Made by a program: the position numbers and the translations under genes
Notes under the pieces: model-generated
The model's database searches: none
Seen by the model: the letters and a program-made list of their open reading frames with translations, nothing else
What the model was told of the DNA's origin: nothing
NCBI RefSeq assembly: GCF_029537395.1
Contig: NZ_CP120677.1
Coordinates: 1-64,000 of the forward strand
Direction: 5' to 3'
Length of the DNA: 64,000 nt
From: Tissierella sp. Yu-01
Lineage (GTDB): Bacteria; Bacillota; Clostridia; Tissierellales; Tissierellaceae
In this document: piece by piece, positions 16,821 through 25,590 of the stretch
Numbering within the stretch: position 1 is the stretch's first letter
Layout: each line of letters opens with the position of its first letter

Positions 16821-18377
16821 ATGGCAAAGGGAAACATTCAGATTTTGATCGCAATGATCCTATATATTATTGCAGTAATATGTATTGGATTTCGCTACGC
16901 TAAACAAGCTGGAGAAAGTAGTGACAACTATTTAATTGGAGGGAGATCCCTTGGACCGTGGGTCACCGCTATGGGAGCTGAGGCTTCTGATATGAGTGGA
17001 TGGCTATTGATGGGTTTGCCAGGAGTTGCCTACTGGTTTGGTTTAAGTGATGCTATTTGGACTGCAATTGGACTTTTAATTGGAACATATTTAAATTGGC
17101 TTTTTGTTGCTAAAAGAATAAGGGGTTACTCAGTAGTTGCAAATAATTCAATAACTATTCCTGACTTCCTTAGCAATAGATTTAAAGAGGATAAAAAAGT
17201 AATAATGACTATTTCTGCAATTTTCATTCTTATTTTCTTCTCCGTTTATGCTGCTAGTTGTTTCGTAACAGTTGGGAAGTTATTTAACACATTATTTGGA
17301 ATGAAATATCTTTATATGATGATTGCTGGTGCATTATTTGTAATTGCGTATACGTTTATAGGAGGATTTTTAGCAGAAAGTGCATCTGATTTTATGCAAG
17401 GTATTGTAATGTTTTTAGCATTAATTGTTGTATTAGTTGCAGGAATTTCAGCTGCAGGTGGTATATCTGAAGTTATAAATAATGCCAAAGAAATTCCAGG
17501 ATTCTTTGAATTCTTTGGTATAGCATCACCGAAATTAGTTGATGGAGTGCAACAAGTAGAAGCTGGGAAACCTTTATTTAATGAAGCTGGCACTTATGGA
17601 CTTTTAACAGTAATATCTACACTTTCATGGGGACTTGGCTATTTTGGAATGCCACAGGTATTATTGAAGTTTATGGCTATTAGAGATGTAAATGAGTTGA
17701 CGCTTTCTAGAAGAATTGCTACAATCTGGTGTGTAATATCCTTGGTTGCAGCAGTTGCTATAGGGATTATAGGTAGAGTAATATTCCCAGATGCATTGCT
17801 TACTCAAAGTGCATCAGAAAGTATATTTGTATTGACGTCAAGAAGTTTCTTTATGCCTATATTTGCAGGTGTTGTTATGGCAGGAATACTTGCAGCAACT
17901 ATTAGCTCTGCGGACTCATATTTACTCATAGCAGCATCTGCATTCTCAAAGAGCATATATCACGGAATATTCAAGAAAGATGCAAATGATAAACAGGTAC
18001 TAAATATAACTAGGTTAACACTATTAGTAATTGCCGCAATAGCAATGATAATAGCCATAGATGAAAATAGTGTTATTTTTACAGTAGTGTCATTTGCATG
18101 GGCTGGTTTTGGCGCAACTTTTGGACCTATAATGTTATTTTCACTTTTCTGGAAGAGGGTTACAAGAGAAGGTGCTATAGCGGGAATGATATCAGGTGGA
18201 GGTATGGTATTTATCTGGAAGCTTCTTCTTAAACCAATGGGAGGAGTATTTGGAATATATGAATTACTACCATCATTCTTACTATCCTGTATAGTAATCT
18301 ATATAGTGTCTAAAATGACAAAAGAGCCATCTAAGGAGATACAAGAGGAATTTGAATTAGCTAAAAATTTTAAATAA
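16821..18377 (+). CDS. putP: Sodium/solute symporter, PutP-like
   Basis: A 518-residue member of the SSS family closest in pattern to sodium/proline symporters. It has about 13 membrane helices, the substrate/sodium region GGRSLGPWVTAMGAEASDMSG near residue 45, and AGILAATISSADSYLL late in the protein, where the Ser-Ser-Asp contributes to the Na2 site. The ATG at 16821 follows AGGAGG by 7 bases. An in-frame extension to 16734 would run through the T-box and is not real. Amino-acid control by the T-box fits an amino-acid importer, but the TGGC bulge does not obviously fit tRNA-Pro, so the substrate remains open. Monocistronic, with a terminator at 18411. Confidence 0.88.
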   Translation: MAKGNIQILIAMILYIIAVICIGFRYAKQAGESSDNYLIGGRSLGPWVTAMGAEASDMSGWLLMGLPGVAYWFGLSDAIWTAIGLLIGTYLNWLFVAKRIRGYSVVANNSITIPDFLSNRFKEDKKVIMTISAIFILIFFSVYAASCFVTVGKLFNTLFGMKYLYMMIAGALFVIAYTFIGGFLAESASDFMQGIVMFLALIVVLVAGISAAGGISEVINNAKEIPGFFEFFGIASPKLVDGVQQVEAGKPLFNEAGTYGLLTVISTLSWGLGYFGMPQVLLKFMAIRDVNELTLSRRIATIWCVISLVAAVAIGIIGRVIFPDALLTQSASESIFVLTSRSFFMPIFAGVVMAGILAATISSADSYLLIAASAFSKSIYHGIFKKDANDKQVLNITRLTLLVIAAIAMIIAIDENSVIFTVVSFAWAGFGATFGPIMLFSLFWKRVTREGAIAGMISGGGMVFIWKLLLKPMGGVFGIYELLPSFLLSCIVIYIVSKMTKEPSKEIQEEFELAKNFK

Positions 18378-18410
18378 ACTTCTAAGGATTTTAAAAAGAA
18401 TATGTTTTTA

Positions 18411-18446
18411 TAAGGATAGATACATTTTTGTGTCTATCCTTTATTC
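18411..18446 (+). terminator. Terminator after the symporter
   Basis: TAAGGATAGATACA and TGTCTATCCTTTA pair around TTTTTG, followed by TTCTTTT. Confidence 0.75.
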
Positions 18447-18538
18447 TTTTGTGGAAATTAATTACATAATGTATTAGAATTAAAATAACTGATTTATTGA
18501 ATTGGATAAATTAATATTTAGATAAAGGAGTTGTGTTT

Positions 18539-19066
18539 ATGGCTAAATCGATCGTACTTTATCAATCAAAATATGGTGCAACAAAGAAATACGCAAATTG
18601 GTTAAAAGAAGAACTATCCTGCGACATTATGGAAACTAAAAAAGCATCGGCTGATGCTGTGGAGAAATATGATATTATCATATTAGGTGGTGGCCTTTAT
18701 GCTTCAGGTATTGCAGGATTGTCATTTATAAAGAAGAACTACCATAAGCTGAAAGATAAAAAAGTCATTATATTTGCTGTAGGAGCTTCTCCATATGATG
18801 AAAGATCAATTAATATGGTCAAGGAACATAATCTAAAAGATGAACTATCTAATATTCCATTAGTATACTTAAGAGGTGCATGGAATGAAGAAAAAATGAC
18901 TTTTATAGATAGAAGCTTATGCAATATGTTAAAAAAATCTGTAGCTAAAAAGGATCAAAGTAAACTTGAACCATGGGAGGCAGCTTTGATGGAGGCTATA
19001 GGAGGTAACTACGACTGGACTGATAAAAAGTACATAGAATCGATAATAGAGTTGGTTAATATCTAA
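18539..19066 (+). CDS. Flavodoxin-domain protein (HemG-like)
   Basis: 175 residues. The FMN phosphate loop reads VLYQSKYGATKKYANWL at the N-terminus, and the second flavin loop is ILGGGLYASGIAG. The pattern is that of flavodoxin-like proteins annotated as menaquinone-dependent protoporphyrinogen oxidase relatives. The ATG at 18539 lies 8 bases after AAAGGAG. A GTG two codons earlier is too close to that site. It is 11 bases ahead of a nitroreductase gene, and together they form a small flavin redox operon, probably continuing into the phosphodiesterase. A role in haem synthesis is unlikely without other hem genes. Confidence 0.82.
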   Translation: MAKSIVLYQSKYGATKKYANWLKEELSCDIMETKKASADAVEKYDIIILGGGLYASGIAGLSFIKKNYHKLKDKKVIIFAVGASPYDERSINMVKEHNLKDELSNIPLVYLRGAWNEEKMTFIDRSLCNMLKKSVAKKDQSKLEPWEAALMEAIGGNYDWTDKKYIESIIELVNI

Positions 19067-19077
19067 GGAGGGTAAAT

Positions 19078-19857
19078 ATGAATCAAGTAATTGACGTCAT
19101 TAACAATAGAGTATCATTGAGAAGATACCAAGATAAGGAAATCTCTAAAGAACATTTAGAAATAATCTTAGATTCAGCAATAAAGGCTCCAACAGCAGGT
19201 AATCAATGTCTTTATTCCATTATTATGATTAAGGATCAAAAAACTAAAGACGTACTGAGCAAATCCTGTGACAACCAGCCATTTATTGCAAAGGCACCTT
19301 TAATTCTAATATTTGCGGCAGATCAACAAAAGTGGTTTGATTATTATAAGTTTAAGGGGGTTAAGGAATTTTCTGAAAGAGAAAATCTCTCCTTTGAAGC
19401 ACCTCAAGAATCAGATTTAATACTTGCCTGTGAAGATGCTTTAATTGCAGCACAAAATGCAGTTATAGCAGCAGAATCATTGGGAGTTGGTTCATGCTAT
19501 ATTGGAGATATCCTAGAAAATTATGAGTTTCACAAGGAATTATTAAATCTAGACGATTGGGTATTCCCAGTAACTATGCTTTGTCTTGGTTATTATGAAG
19601 AAGATGCAAAGAGGATCCATAGAAAGAGATTTGATAAAAAGTTTATCGTGTTTGAAGAAAAATATAGAAAATTAAGTGATGATGAACTTAGCGAAATGTT
19701 TAGTGAAAATGAAAAGTCTTTCGTAGAAAATAATAAATATAATGCTGATAATTTTGCACAGGCTTTTTATGCTAGAAAGACGGGAGCTGAATTTAGTAAA
19801 GAGATGGCAAGATCAGTTAGAGTTGCTTTGAAAAAGTGGGACGGAAGGAAACTGTAG
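19078..19857 (+). CDS. Nitroreductase family flavoprotein
   Basis: 259 residues. NNRVSLRRYQDKEISKEHLE and the FMN-binding KAPTAGNQCLYSIIM mark the N-terminal half. AAESLGVGSCYIGDI and VTMLCLGYY give the second FMN segment. It is a different subgroup from the enzyme at 10190 (only loosely similar and with a different C-terminal extension). GGAGGG precedes the ATG. It is tightly linked to the flavodoxin-like gene upstream, which could be its electron donor or acceptor (inference). The start of the next gene lies 23 bases beyond the stop. Confidence 0.87.
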   Translation: MNQVIDVINNRVSLRRYQDKEISKEHLEIILDSAIKAPTAGNQCLYSIIMIKDQKTKDVLSKSCDNQPFIAKAPLILIFAADQQKWFDYYKFKGVKEFSERENLSFEAPQESDLILACEDALIAAQNAVIAAESLGVGSCYIGDILENYEFHKELLNLDDWVFPVTMLCLGYYEEDAKRIHRKRFDKKFIVFEEKYRKLSDDELSEMFSENEKSFVENNKYNADNFAQAFYARKTGAEFSKEMARSVRVALKKWDGRKL

Positions 19858-19880
19858 TTAATAAGAGGAGGTACAGCAAG

Positions 19881-20426
19881 ATGAAGTTATTTTTTTTATC
19901 AGATATACATGGTTCAGTCTACTATTTACAAAAGGCATTGGAAAGATTTGTAGAAGAAAAGGCTGATTATATAGTTATACTAGGAGACATTTTATATCAC
20001 GGAGCAAGAAATCCATTATCTTTAGAATATGATACTAAAAGGGTAACTGACATAATTAATGGATATGCGGATAAAATTATAGCAGTAAGAGGTAATTGTG
20101 ATAGTGAAGTTGATCAAATGGTTTTAGATTTTCCAATAATGTCAACTTATTCAAATATATTATATAATAATAGACGCCTGTTCTTAACCCATGGACATAT
20201 TTATAATGAAAATAATATGCCAAAGTTAAATGAAGGTGACGTATTTATTTATGGACATTTTCATATACCAAGGGCTGAGAAAAAGGATAATATATATTTT
20301 ATTAATCCAGGTTCTATTACATTGCCAAAGGAAAATAGTCCGCATACTTATGCTGTGTTAGATGAAGATATGTTTAGAATAAAAGATATTGAAGGCAATA
20401 TATTTAAGGAGATTACTTTAGAGTAG
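19881..20426 (+). CDS. yfcE: Phosphodiesterase of the YfcE/MJ0936 type
   Basis: 181 residues with all motifs of the calcineurin-like metallophosphoesterases: SDIHG (Asp-x-His) at the start, LGDILYHG, RGNCD, THGH and YGHFH. This is the YfcE group, small phosphodiesterases active on simple phosphodiesters in vitro with an unknown natural substrate. The ATG at 19881 follows GAGGAGG by 9 bases. An upstream in-frame start would overlap the nitroreductase and lacks a site. It lies in the same transcript as the flavodoxin and nitroreductase genes and 23 bases before the PH-domain gene. Confidence 0.9.
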   Translation: MKLFFLSDIHGSVYYLQKALERFVEEKADYIVILGDILYHGARNPLSLEYDTKRVTDIINGYADKIIAVRGNCDSEVDQMVLDFPIMSTYSNILYNNRRLFLTHGHIYNENNMPKLNEGDVFIYGHFHIPRAEKKDNIYFINPGSITLPKENSPHTYAVLDEDMFRIKDIEGNIFKEITLE

Positions 20427-20449
20427 ATAAATCCTGAGGAGGTAATATT

Positions 20450-21085
20450 TTGTACGAAAATGAATTTAGAGATATTTTAGATAGTAACGAAAGAATAATT
20501 TGGTCAGATAAACCACACATAGCTGTACACCTTGCTTCTGGATTACCACTTTTAATTATAGGGATTATTTGGGGTATTATGGATAGCTTTATTTTAGGGG
20601 GATTTATGTTTGATGGAGGATTTAATGGAGGATTTGGATTTGGTGGTTTCTTTAATTTCTTCTCAATATTTATGCTTCTTCATATGTTTCCTTTATGGCT
20701 TGGTATAGGAAATATGATAAGACTTTTCTTAGTATATAGAAATACGTACTTCTGCTATACAGATAAGAGAGTTATAATAAAAACAGGTTTTATGGGTGTG
20801 GATTATAAGATAGAAGACTTCTATAATATTGAGAATCTAGAAGTAAATGTAGGTCCCTTGGAAAATATTCTAGGAGTAGGATCTATTAGAATAGATGAAG
20901 GATATGTGCGTACACGAAATAATTCTAGGGGAAGAGTAGGAAATAGATTATATGGCATCCAAAGACCATATGAGGTATTTAAAGATCTTAAGGAGATAGT
21001 AACAGACATTAAAGCTGATATTAATTATCCAAATGATTATAGACCTGAGACAAATAAGGGATACAATACGAAATATGATAAATAA
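20450..21085 (+). CDS. Membrane protein with bacterial PH domain
   Basis: 211 residues. An N-terminal short cytoplasmic part (ILDSNERIIWSDKP) is followed by a hydrophobic region with a glycine/phenylalanine-rich loop (GGFMFDGGFNGGFGFGGFF) and two membrane helices. A bPH_2-type domain then reads YRNTYFCYTDKRVIIKTG and YNIENLEVNVGPLENILGVGSI. TTG start at 20450, 7 bases after GAGGAGG. PH-domain membrane proteins of this kind have no settled function. It is the last gene of the 18539-21085 operon, ending at a strong terminator. Confidence 0.8.
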   Translation: MYENEFRDILDSNERIIWSDKPHIAVHLASGLPLLIIGIIWGIMDSFILGGFMFDGGFNGGFGFGGFFNFFSIFMLLHMFPLWLGIGNMIRLFLVYRNTYFCYTDKRVIIKTGFMGVDYKIEDFYNIENLEVNVGPLENILGVGSIRIDEGYVRTRNNSRGRVGNRLYGIQRPYEVFKDLKEIVTDIKADINYPNDYRPETNKGYNTKYDK

Positions 21086-21089
21086 TTTT

Positions 21090-21128
21090 AAAACCATTGG
21101 GGCATGTTCAATCCCCCAATGGTTTTTT
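21090..21128. terminator. Bidirectional terminator
   Basis: AAAACCATTGGGG (21090-21102) pairs perfectly with CCCCAATGGTTTT (21114-21126) between the convergent PH-domain and zinc-transporter genes. Confidence 0.85.
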
Positions 21129-21954
21129 ATGCAAAGATAAGTAAACTTAATGCCATAACAGCCATTCCAGCTATGAGCCCATAAATAGCTATATGATGTT
21201 CTCCATATTTTTCAGCTGTTGGTAATAGCTCATCTAGAGAGATATATACCATGATTCCTGCTACTATTGCAAAGATTATACCAAACATTGCTTCATTCAT
21301 GAATCTGAATAATATAAAATAACCTATAATAGCTCCTAGTGGTTCAGAGAGCCCTGATAAGAATGAATAAAGTAACGCCTTTTTCTTATCTCCAGTAGCA
21401 TAATAAATAGGGACAGATACAGCTATACCTTCAGGTATATTGTGTATAGCTATTGCAATACCTATACTTATTCCCAGGGTTGGATCCTCAATTGCCCCAA
21501 TAAAGGTTGCTAAACCTTCGGGAAAGTTGTGGATTGCTATAGCTAATGCAGAGAATAATCCCATTCTTAATAGAGCAGAAGCTTCTTTTTCATCATCTAT
21601 TATATTACTTTCATCTAATTCACTTGCATCATGTATTTCATGAGGGTTTCCACCCTCTGGAATAAATTTATCAATTAGTGCTATTATTGCAATACCTGCA
21701 AAGAATGCAATTGTTGTCATCCAATATCCTTTAGTACTTCCATATACTGCTTCCAAGGATGCTCGCGCTTTCACAAAAATCTCTATTAGTGATACATAAA
21801 TCATTACACCTGCTGAAAAGCCTAATGCAGCTGATAGAAATTTTTTATTAGTCTGCTTTGTGTAAAATGCCAGTAAACTTCCAATTCCAGTAGAGATTCC
21901 CGCAAATAAGGTAATCCCAAAAGCAAATAGAATATTATTGATACTAATATCCAA
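21127..21954 (-). CDS. zupT: ZIP family zinc transporter
   Basis: 275 residues and eight membrane helices with the ZIP metal-binding motifs HNFPEGLATF and HNIPEGIAVS in helices 4 and 5, as in E. coli ZupT. The cytoplasmic loop before them carries acidic/His residues (ELDESNIIDDEKE). TTG at 21954 is taken as the start because AAAGGAG lies 8 bases upstream and homologues begin at this point. A longer frame to 21999 has no ribosome site. It imports zinc and possibly other divalent metals into the cytoplasm. It follows the aldehyde dehydrogenase gene by 67 bases. Confidence 0.9.
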   Translation of the reverse strand: MDISINNILFAFGITLFAGISTGIGSLLAFYTKQTNKKFLSAALGFSAGVMIYVSLIEIFVKARASLEAVYGSTKGYWMTTIAFFAGIAIIALIDKFIPEGGNPHEIHDASELDESNIIDDEKEASALLRMGLFSALAIAIHNFPEGLATFIGAIEDPTLGISIGIAIAIHNIPEGIAVSVPIYYATGDKKKALLYSFLSGLSEPLGAIIGYFILFRFMNEAMFGIIFAIVAGIMVYISLDELLPTAEKYGEHHIAIYGLIAGMAVMALSLLIFA

Positions 21955-22021
21955 TGTCTCACTCCTTTCAAATAAGTTGATATACTGATAGATACCCATT
22001 TACCAAGGTTTATAACCATAG

Positions 22022-23425
22022 CTATTTAAGAATTTTCTTAACTAGCTTAAAAGTTTTTTCCTTATAAGGAGGGTAAATTAGATTGCTATCGAACTTTCCA
22101 TAAGACTTAAAAATGCTCTTCTCGTGAGTAAACGTATCAAAGGAATATTTTGAGTGATACCTTCCCATTCCACTATATCCAACGCCACCAAATGGAAGGT
22201 TGGAATTTACAATATGATAGATGGCGTTATTAATACACCCTCCACCAAATTGTATATTTTCCATAATATATTCCTCCACAGTATTGCTTTCCGTAAATAG
22301 ATATAGAGCTAGCGGATAGGGGTTTAGCCTTACAATATTAATAACATCAGAAATCTGATTATAAGTAAGAATTGGCAAGAGTGGTCCGAAGATTTCTTCC
22401 TTCATCAATGGATGAGTAACATCTATACCATCGACTAAAGTAGGAGAAATAAATCTCTTTTCACGATTGTAAAATCCACCTTCAAGTATATGACTATTTT
22501 CTATTAGAGATATAAGTCTATCAAACTTTTTATCACTAATAATCCTTCCAATGTTATTGCTTTCTTTTTCATTATCATCATAATACTTTTTGATGTAAAA
22601 CTTTAGCCTTTGTATCAATAAATCTTTTTTAGATTCATGGACTAATAGGTAATCAGGTGCTATACAGGTTTGACCTGCATTATAGAACTTAGCCCAAGTA
22701 ATTCTTTTGGCTGCTATATCTAAATCTGCATCTTCGTGCACAATTACAGGTGATTTACCACCTAATTCTAGAGTTACAGGTGTTAAATATTTGGATGCGG
22801 ATTCTAAAACCTTTTTACCAGCTTCAACACTTCCAGTAAAAAAAATGTGATCAAATCTATGATTATTGATTAATGATGAAACTGCACTAGAGCCTGGTCC
22901 AGTCACTACACTGATATAATTATTAGAAAATGTTTGCTCTATTATTTTAGTTAATAGATATTCTGTATTTTTAGCTTGATGAGAAGGTTTAAGTAGTACA
23001 CAGTTTCCCGCAGCTATGGCACCTATAAGTGGTGATATGCTCAATTGAAATGGATAATTCCAAGGACTAACTATTAGGACAATCCCTTTTGGTTCAGGAT
23101 AAATATAGCTATTAGCTGGTTGAAGATATATAGGTGTATTTAGTCTTTTGGGTTTTATCCATTTCTTTAGGTTCTTAATAGCGTGATTGATTTCATTATA
23201 GACAAAACCTATTTCAGCAGTATAGGCTTCAAAAGGTGGTTTACCTAAATCTAGGCTTAAAGCATTTATTATTTCATCTTCATTTTTTTCTATTGCATTT
23301 TTCAAACTTATTAACTGACTTAATCTAAAGTTATAACTTCGTGTATTTCCAGCATCGAAAAATTCTCTTTTACTATCATAAGGATTATTTAGCATTGGCC
23401 TCATCCCTTCTTTAAGTAGCATCAT
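22022..23425 (-). CDS. Aldehyde dehydrogenase, YwdH type
   Basis: About 457-467 residues of the NAD(P)-dependent aldehyde dehydrogenase superfamily. The general base Glu220 lies in LELGGKSP and the catalytic Cys254 in AGQTCIAPD. FFTGSV is the cofactor-binding turn. The C-terminal PFGGVGYSGMGRYH is that of class-3-like enzymes, as in B. subtilis YwdH, with similarity along the whole length. The start is uncertain: ATGs at codons 1, 2, 8 and 11 are possible, and AGAAGGG/GATGAGG sites favour codon 8 or 11. It oxidises aldehydes in the cytoplasm. It lies 7 bases after the MATE gene, so the two are co-transcribed. Confidence 0.88.
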   Translation of the reverse strand: MMLLKEGMRPMLNNPYDSKREFFDAGNTRSYNFRLSQLISLKNAIEKNEDEIINALSLDLGKPPFEAYTAEIGFVYNEINHAIKNLKKWIKPKRLNTPIYLQPANSYIYPEPKGIVLIVSPWNYPFQLSISPLIGAIAAGNCVLLKPSHQAKNTEYLLTKIIEQTFSNNYISVVTGPGSSAVSSLINNHRFDHIFFTGSVEAGKKVLESASKYLTPVTLELGGKSPVIVHEDADLDIAAKRITWAKFYNAGQTCIAPDYLLVHESKKDLLIQRLKFYIKKYYDDNEKESNNIGRIISDKKFDRLISLIENSHILEGGFYNREKRFISPTLVDGIDVTHPLMKEEIFGPLLPILTYNQISDVINIVRLNPYPLALYLFTESNTVEEYIMENIQFGGGCINNAIYHIVNSNLPFGGVGYSGMGRYHSKYSFDTFTHEKSIFKSYGKFDSNLIYPPYKEKTFKLVKKILK

Positions 23426-23432
23426 ACTACTG

Positions 23433-24782
23433 CTATATATTTTCTTTCTTAGTGTAATAGATATAATAAATTACAAAGAGAATTGAGGTAACTATCCATG
23501 TTATAGGGTAGCTCATCATTACTGTTATAATACTTGGCCATATAGGAACTGCAATTAATATCCACATTACACGTAAGGCACAAACACCTATACCAGTCAT
23601 AATCATAGGAATTAGAGTATTTCCTAGGCCACGTAGGGAACCTGATAGTATTTCTATAGGGACAAAGCTACAATAGAATGGAACAGTAAAATATAACAAA
23701 TTTAGACCGATGTCAGTAACAGAATTACTAGTGGTAAATAGCTTAAATAAGTGAGGTCCACTTATATAAAGTGTAATTGTTAGTAAAATAGATGTTCCCA
23801 TGGACATTATAAGACTGGTCTTAACTCCGATTCGAACTCTGTCATTCTTACCAGCTCCATAATTTTGTGCTACAAATGTAGTTGCGGCAATACCAAATGC
23901 TCCAAGTATCATCCAAAATATACCGTCGATTTTAGCATATGCTGTCCAGGCTGCAATAGTATCTGTACCAAAGCTATTTATACTAGATTGTACAACTATA
24001 TTAGAGGATGAATACATTAGAGATTGCACTCCTGCAGGTAATCCTATACTTATAATCTTTTGTAATAAACCATTGTTAATTTTTAATTTTCTTATATCCA
24101 ATCTATATGATTCAGTTGTTTTAATTAGGCTTAAGCATACAAGAATTGCACTAACTATTTGAGAAATTACCGTAGCCACTGCAACTCCAATTACTTCCCA
24201 TTTAAATACAACAACAAATAGAATGTCCAATATGATATTTACAATACAACTTATAATAAGAAAATACAATGGACGTTTAGAATCGCCAATTGCTCTCAAA
24301 ATTCCTGAACCCATATTATATATAAGGTTAGCTATCATTCCTGCAAAATAAATTCGAATGTATTGCAAGGAATAAGTCATAATTTCATCAGGAGTTCCCA
24401 TCCATTTTAAAGCAGCTGGTGCTCCAAGTATACCAATTAGCATTATTATTGCACCACCAGCAATCGCAAGGGCAATTGAAGTATGTACTGCATCACTTAC
24501 CTTTTCTTCATTATTAGCCCCAAAAAATTGGGATATAGTAACTGTAGCGCCTGAGGATATACCAACAAAAAATCCTACAAATAGGTTAATTATTGTTCCT
24601 GTAGATCCGCCTACAGCTGATAAAGCTTCCTTACCTACATATCTTCCTACCACTATTGCATCTGCAGTGTTGTAAAGCTGCTGAAAAAAGGTTCCGAATA
24701 GTAAAGGAAAGAAAAAAATAAGCAGTTGCTTCCACACAACTCCTTCTGTAAAACTATTTATACTCTTGTGAGTTTTCTCCAT
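23433..24782 (-). CDS. MATE family efflux transporter
   Basis: 449 residues and 12 membrane helices. The paired MATE repeats are visible: FFFPLLFGTFFQQLYNTADAIVVGRYVG at the start (kept in short parts here) and GLPAGVQSLMYSSSNIVVQ in the second half, each with the conserved P and N residues. MATE proteins export cationic drugs or metabolites using sodium or protons. The ATG at 24782 follows a weak GGGGTATGTC ribosome site. It heads the minus-strand set MATE, aldehyde dehydrogenase and possibly zupT. A second, unrelated MATE gene lies at 52330. Confidence 0.88.
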   Translation of the reverse strand: MEKTHKSINSFTEGVVWKQLLIFFFPLLFGTFFQQLYNTADAIVVGRYVGKEALSAVGGSTGTIINLFVGFFVGISSGATVTISQFFGANNEEKVSDAVHTSIALAIAGGAIIMLIGILGAPAALKWMGTPDEIMTYSLQYIRIYFAGMIANLIYNMGSGILRAIGDSKRPLYFLIISCIVNIILDILFVVVFKWEVIGVAVATVISQIVSAILVCLSLIKTTESYRLDIRKLKINNGLLQKIISIGLPAGVQSLMYSSSNIVVQSSINSFGTDTIAAWTAYAKIDGIFWMILGAFGIAATTFVAQNYGAGKNDRVRIGVKTSLIMSMGTSILLTITLYISGPHLFKLFTTSNSVTDIGLNLLYFTVPFYCSFVPIEILSGSLRGLGNTLIPMIMTGIGVCALRVMWILIAVPIWPSIITVMMSYPITWIVTSILFVIYYIYYTKKENI

Positions 24783-25001
24783 GACATACCCCTATCTATA
24801 TCAAAAATAATATTGCATTAGAATATATTAATATATTCTAATTTAAAATTCAATAGAAATAATTGATTAATTAATATGCCTATAAGTATTTAACAATGAC
24901 GATGTTATTAAATGTTATAACGAATATTATGGAAAGAAATTCAGAGCTACAGTAACCATTAGAATCATCGAAGTTTTCTAATGATTCTTTTTTAAAATAT
25001 G

Positions 25002-25030
25002 TGTAACAATATTATAAATTCATTCGTTAA
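25002..25030 (+). promoter_or_regulatory. ECF-type promoter before the first sigma operon
   Basis: TGTAAC (25002-25007), 17 bases, CGTTAA (25025-25030). The same pattern with a 16-base spacer stands before the second ECF operon at 42212-42185. The form matches ECF promoters and suggests autoregulation. Just upstream, 24961-24990 holds a small hairpin AGAATCAT/ATGATTCT followed by T's. The rest of 24783-25000 shows nothing clear. Confidence 0.6.
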
Positions 25031-25068
25031 TATAAGTGAAGGAGCTCCTAAGAAAGAAGGTGTAATTA

Positions 25069-25578
25069 ATGAATATGTATGATACCAGGCAGATTGAAGA
25101 TATATGCAAGAATACCTGGGAACCACTTTATCGATATATATATTATAGAGTGCAGAATAGGGAAGAAGCCGAGGATATTACTCAGGAAACTTATGCTAAA
25201 TCATTATCTTATTCCAAATTAAAGGATATTGAGCCAGATAAATATATTGCATTTTTTAAGACTGTTGCCTTAAATATTATTCGGGATAAATGGCGTAAGA
25301 ATAAAAAAGGAGGAAATAAAGTTAATATAGAAGCTATTAATCCAATGGAGATTGCCGTTGATGATGCCATAGAAAAAGCTAACCAGGAATTATTTATAAA
25401 TAACGCATTAAAAAAGTTAAATGATGACCAGAGACAGGTGATTGAATTAAGAATTATAAAAGGTTATTCAGTATCTGAGACAGCTAAAATTATGGGGAAA
25501 ACTGAGGGAAATATTAGAGTACTTCAATATCGTGCCTTGAAAAATCTAGCGGAAATAATTGATGAGGAAAAAGAGTAA
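25069..25578 (+). CDS. ECF RNA polymerase sigma factor
   Basis: 169 residues with only regions 2 and 4. Region 2 reads WEPLYRYIYYRVQNREEAEDITQETYAK, with the DI/VTQET motif at the core-binding helix. Region 4 reads LNDDQRQVIELRIIKGYSVSETAKIMGKTEGNIRVLQYRALKNL (given in part), a typical helix-turn-helix. The ATG at 25069 follows AAAGAAGG. The anti-sigma gene starts 12 bases after the stop. The TGTAAC/CGTTAA element upstream suggests it transcribes its own operon. Confidence 0.92.
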   Translation: MNMYDTRQIEDICKNTWEPLYRYIYYRVQNREEAEDITQETYAKSLSYSKLKDIEPDKYIAFFKTVALNIIRDKWRKNKKGGNKVNIEAINPMEIAVDDAIEKANQELFINNALKKLNDDQRQVIELRIIKGYSVSETAKIMGKTEGNIRVLQYRALKNLAEIIDEEKE

Positions 25579-25590
25579 AGGAGGATTGTC

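Noticed and set aside
17312-17593. Minus-strand ORF inside the symporter gene
   Set aside because: It is the antisense shadow of a well-supported coding region and has no ribosome site.
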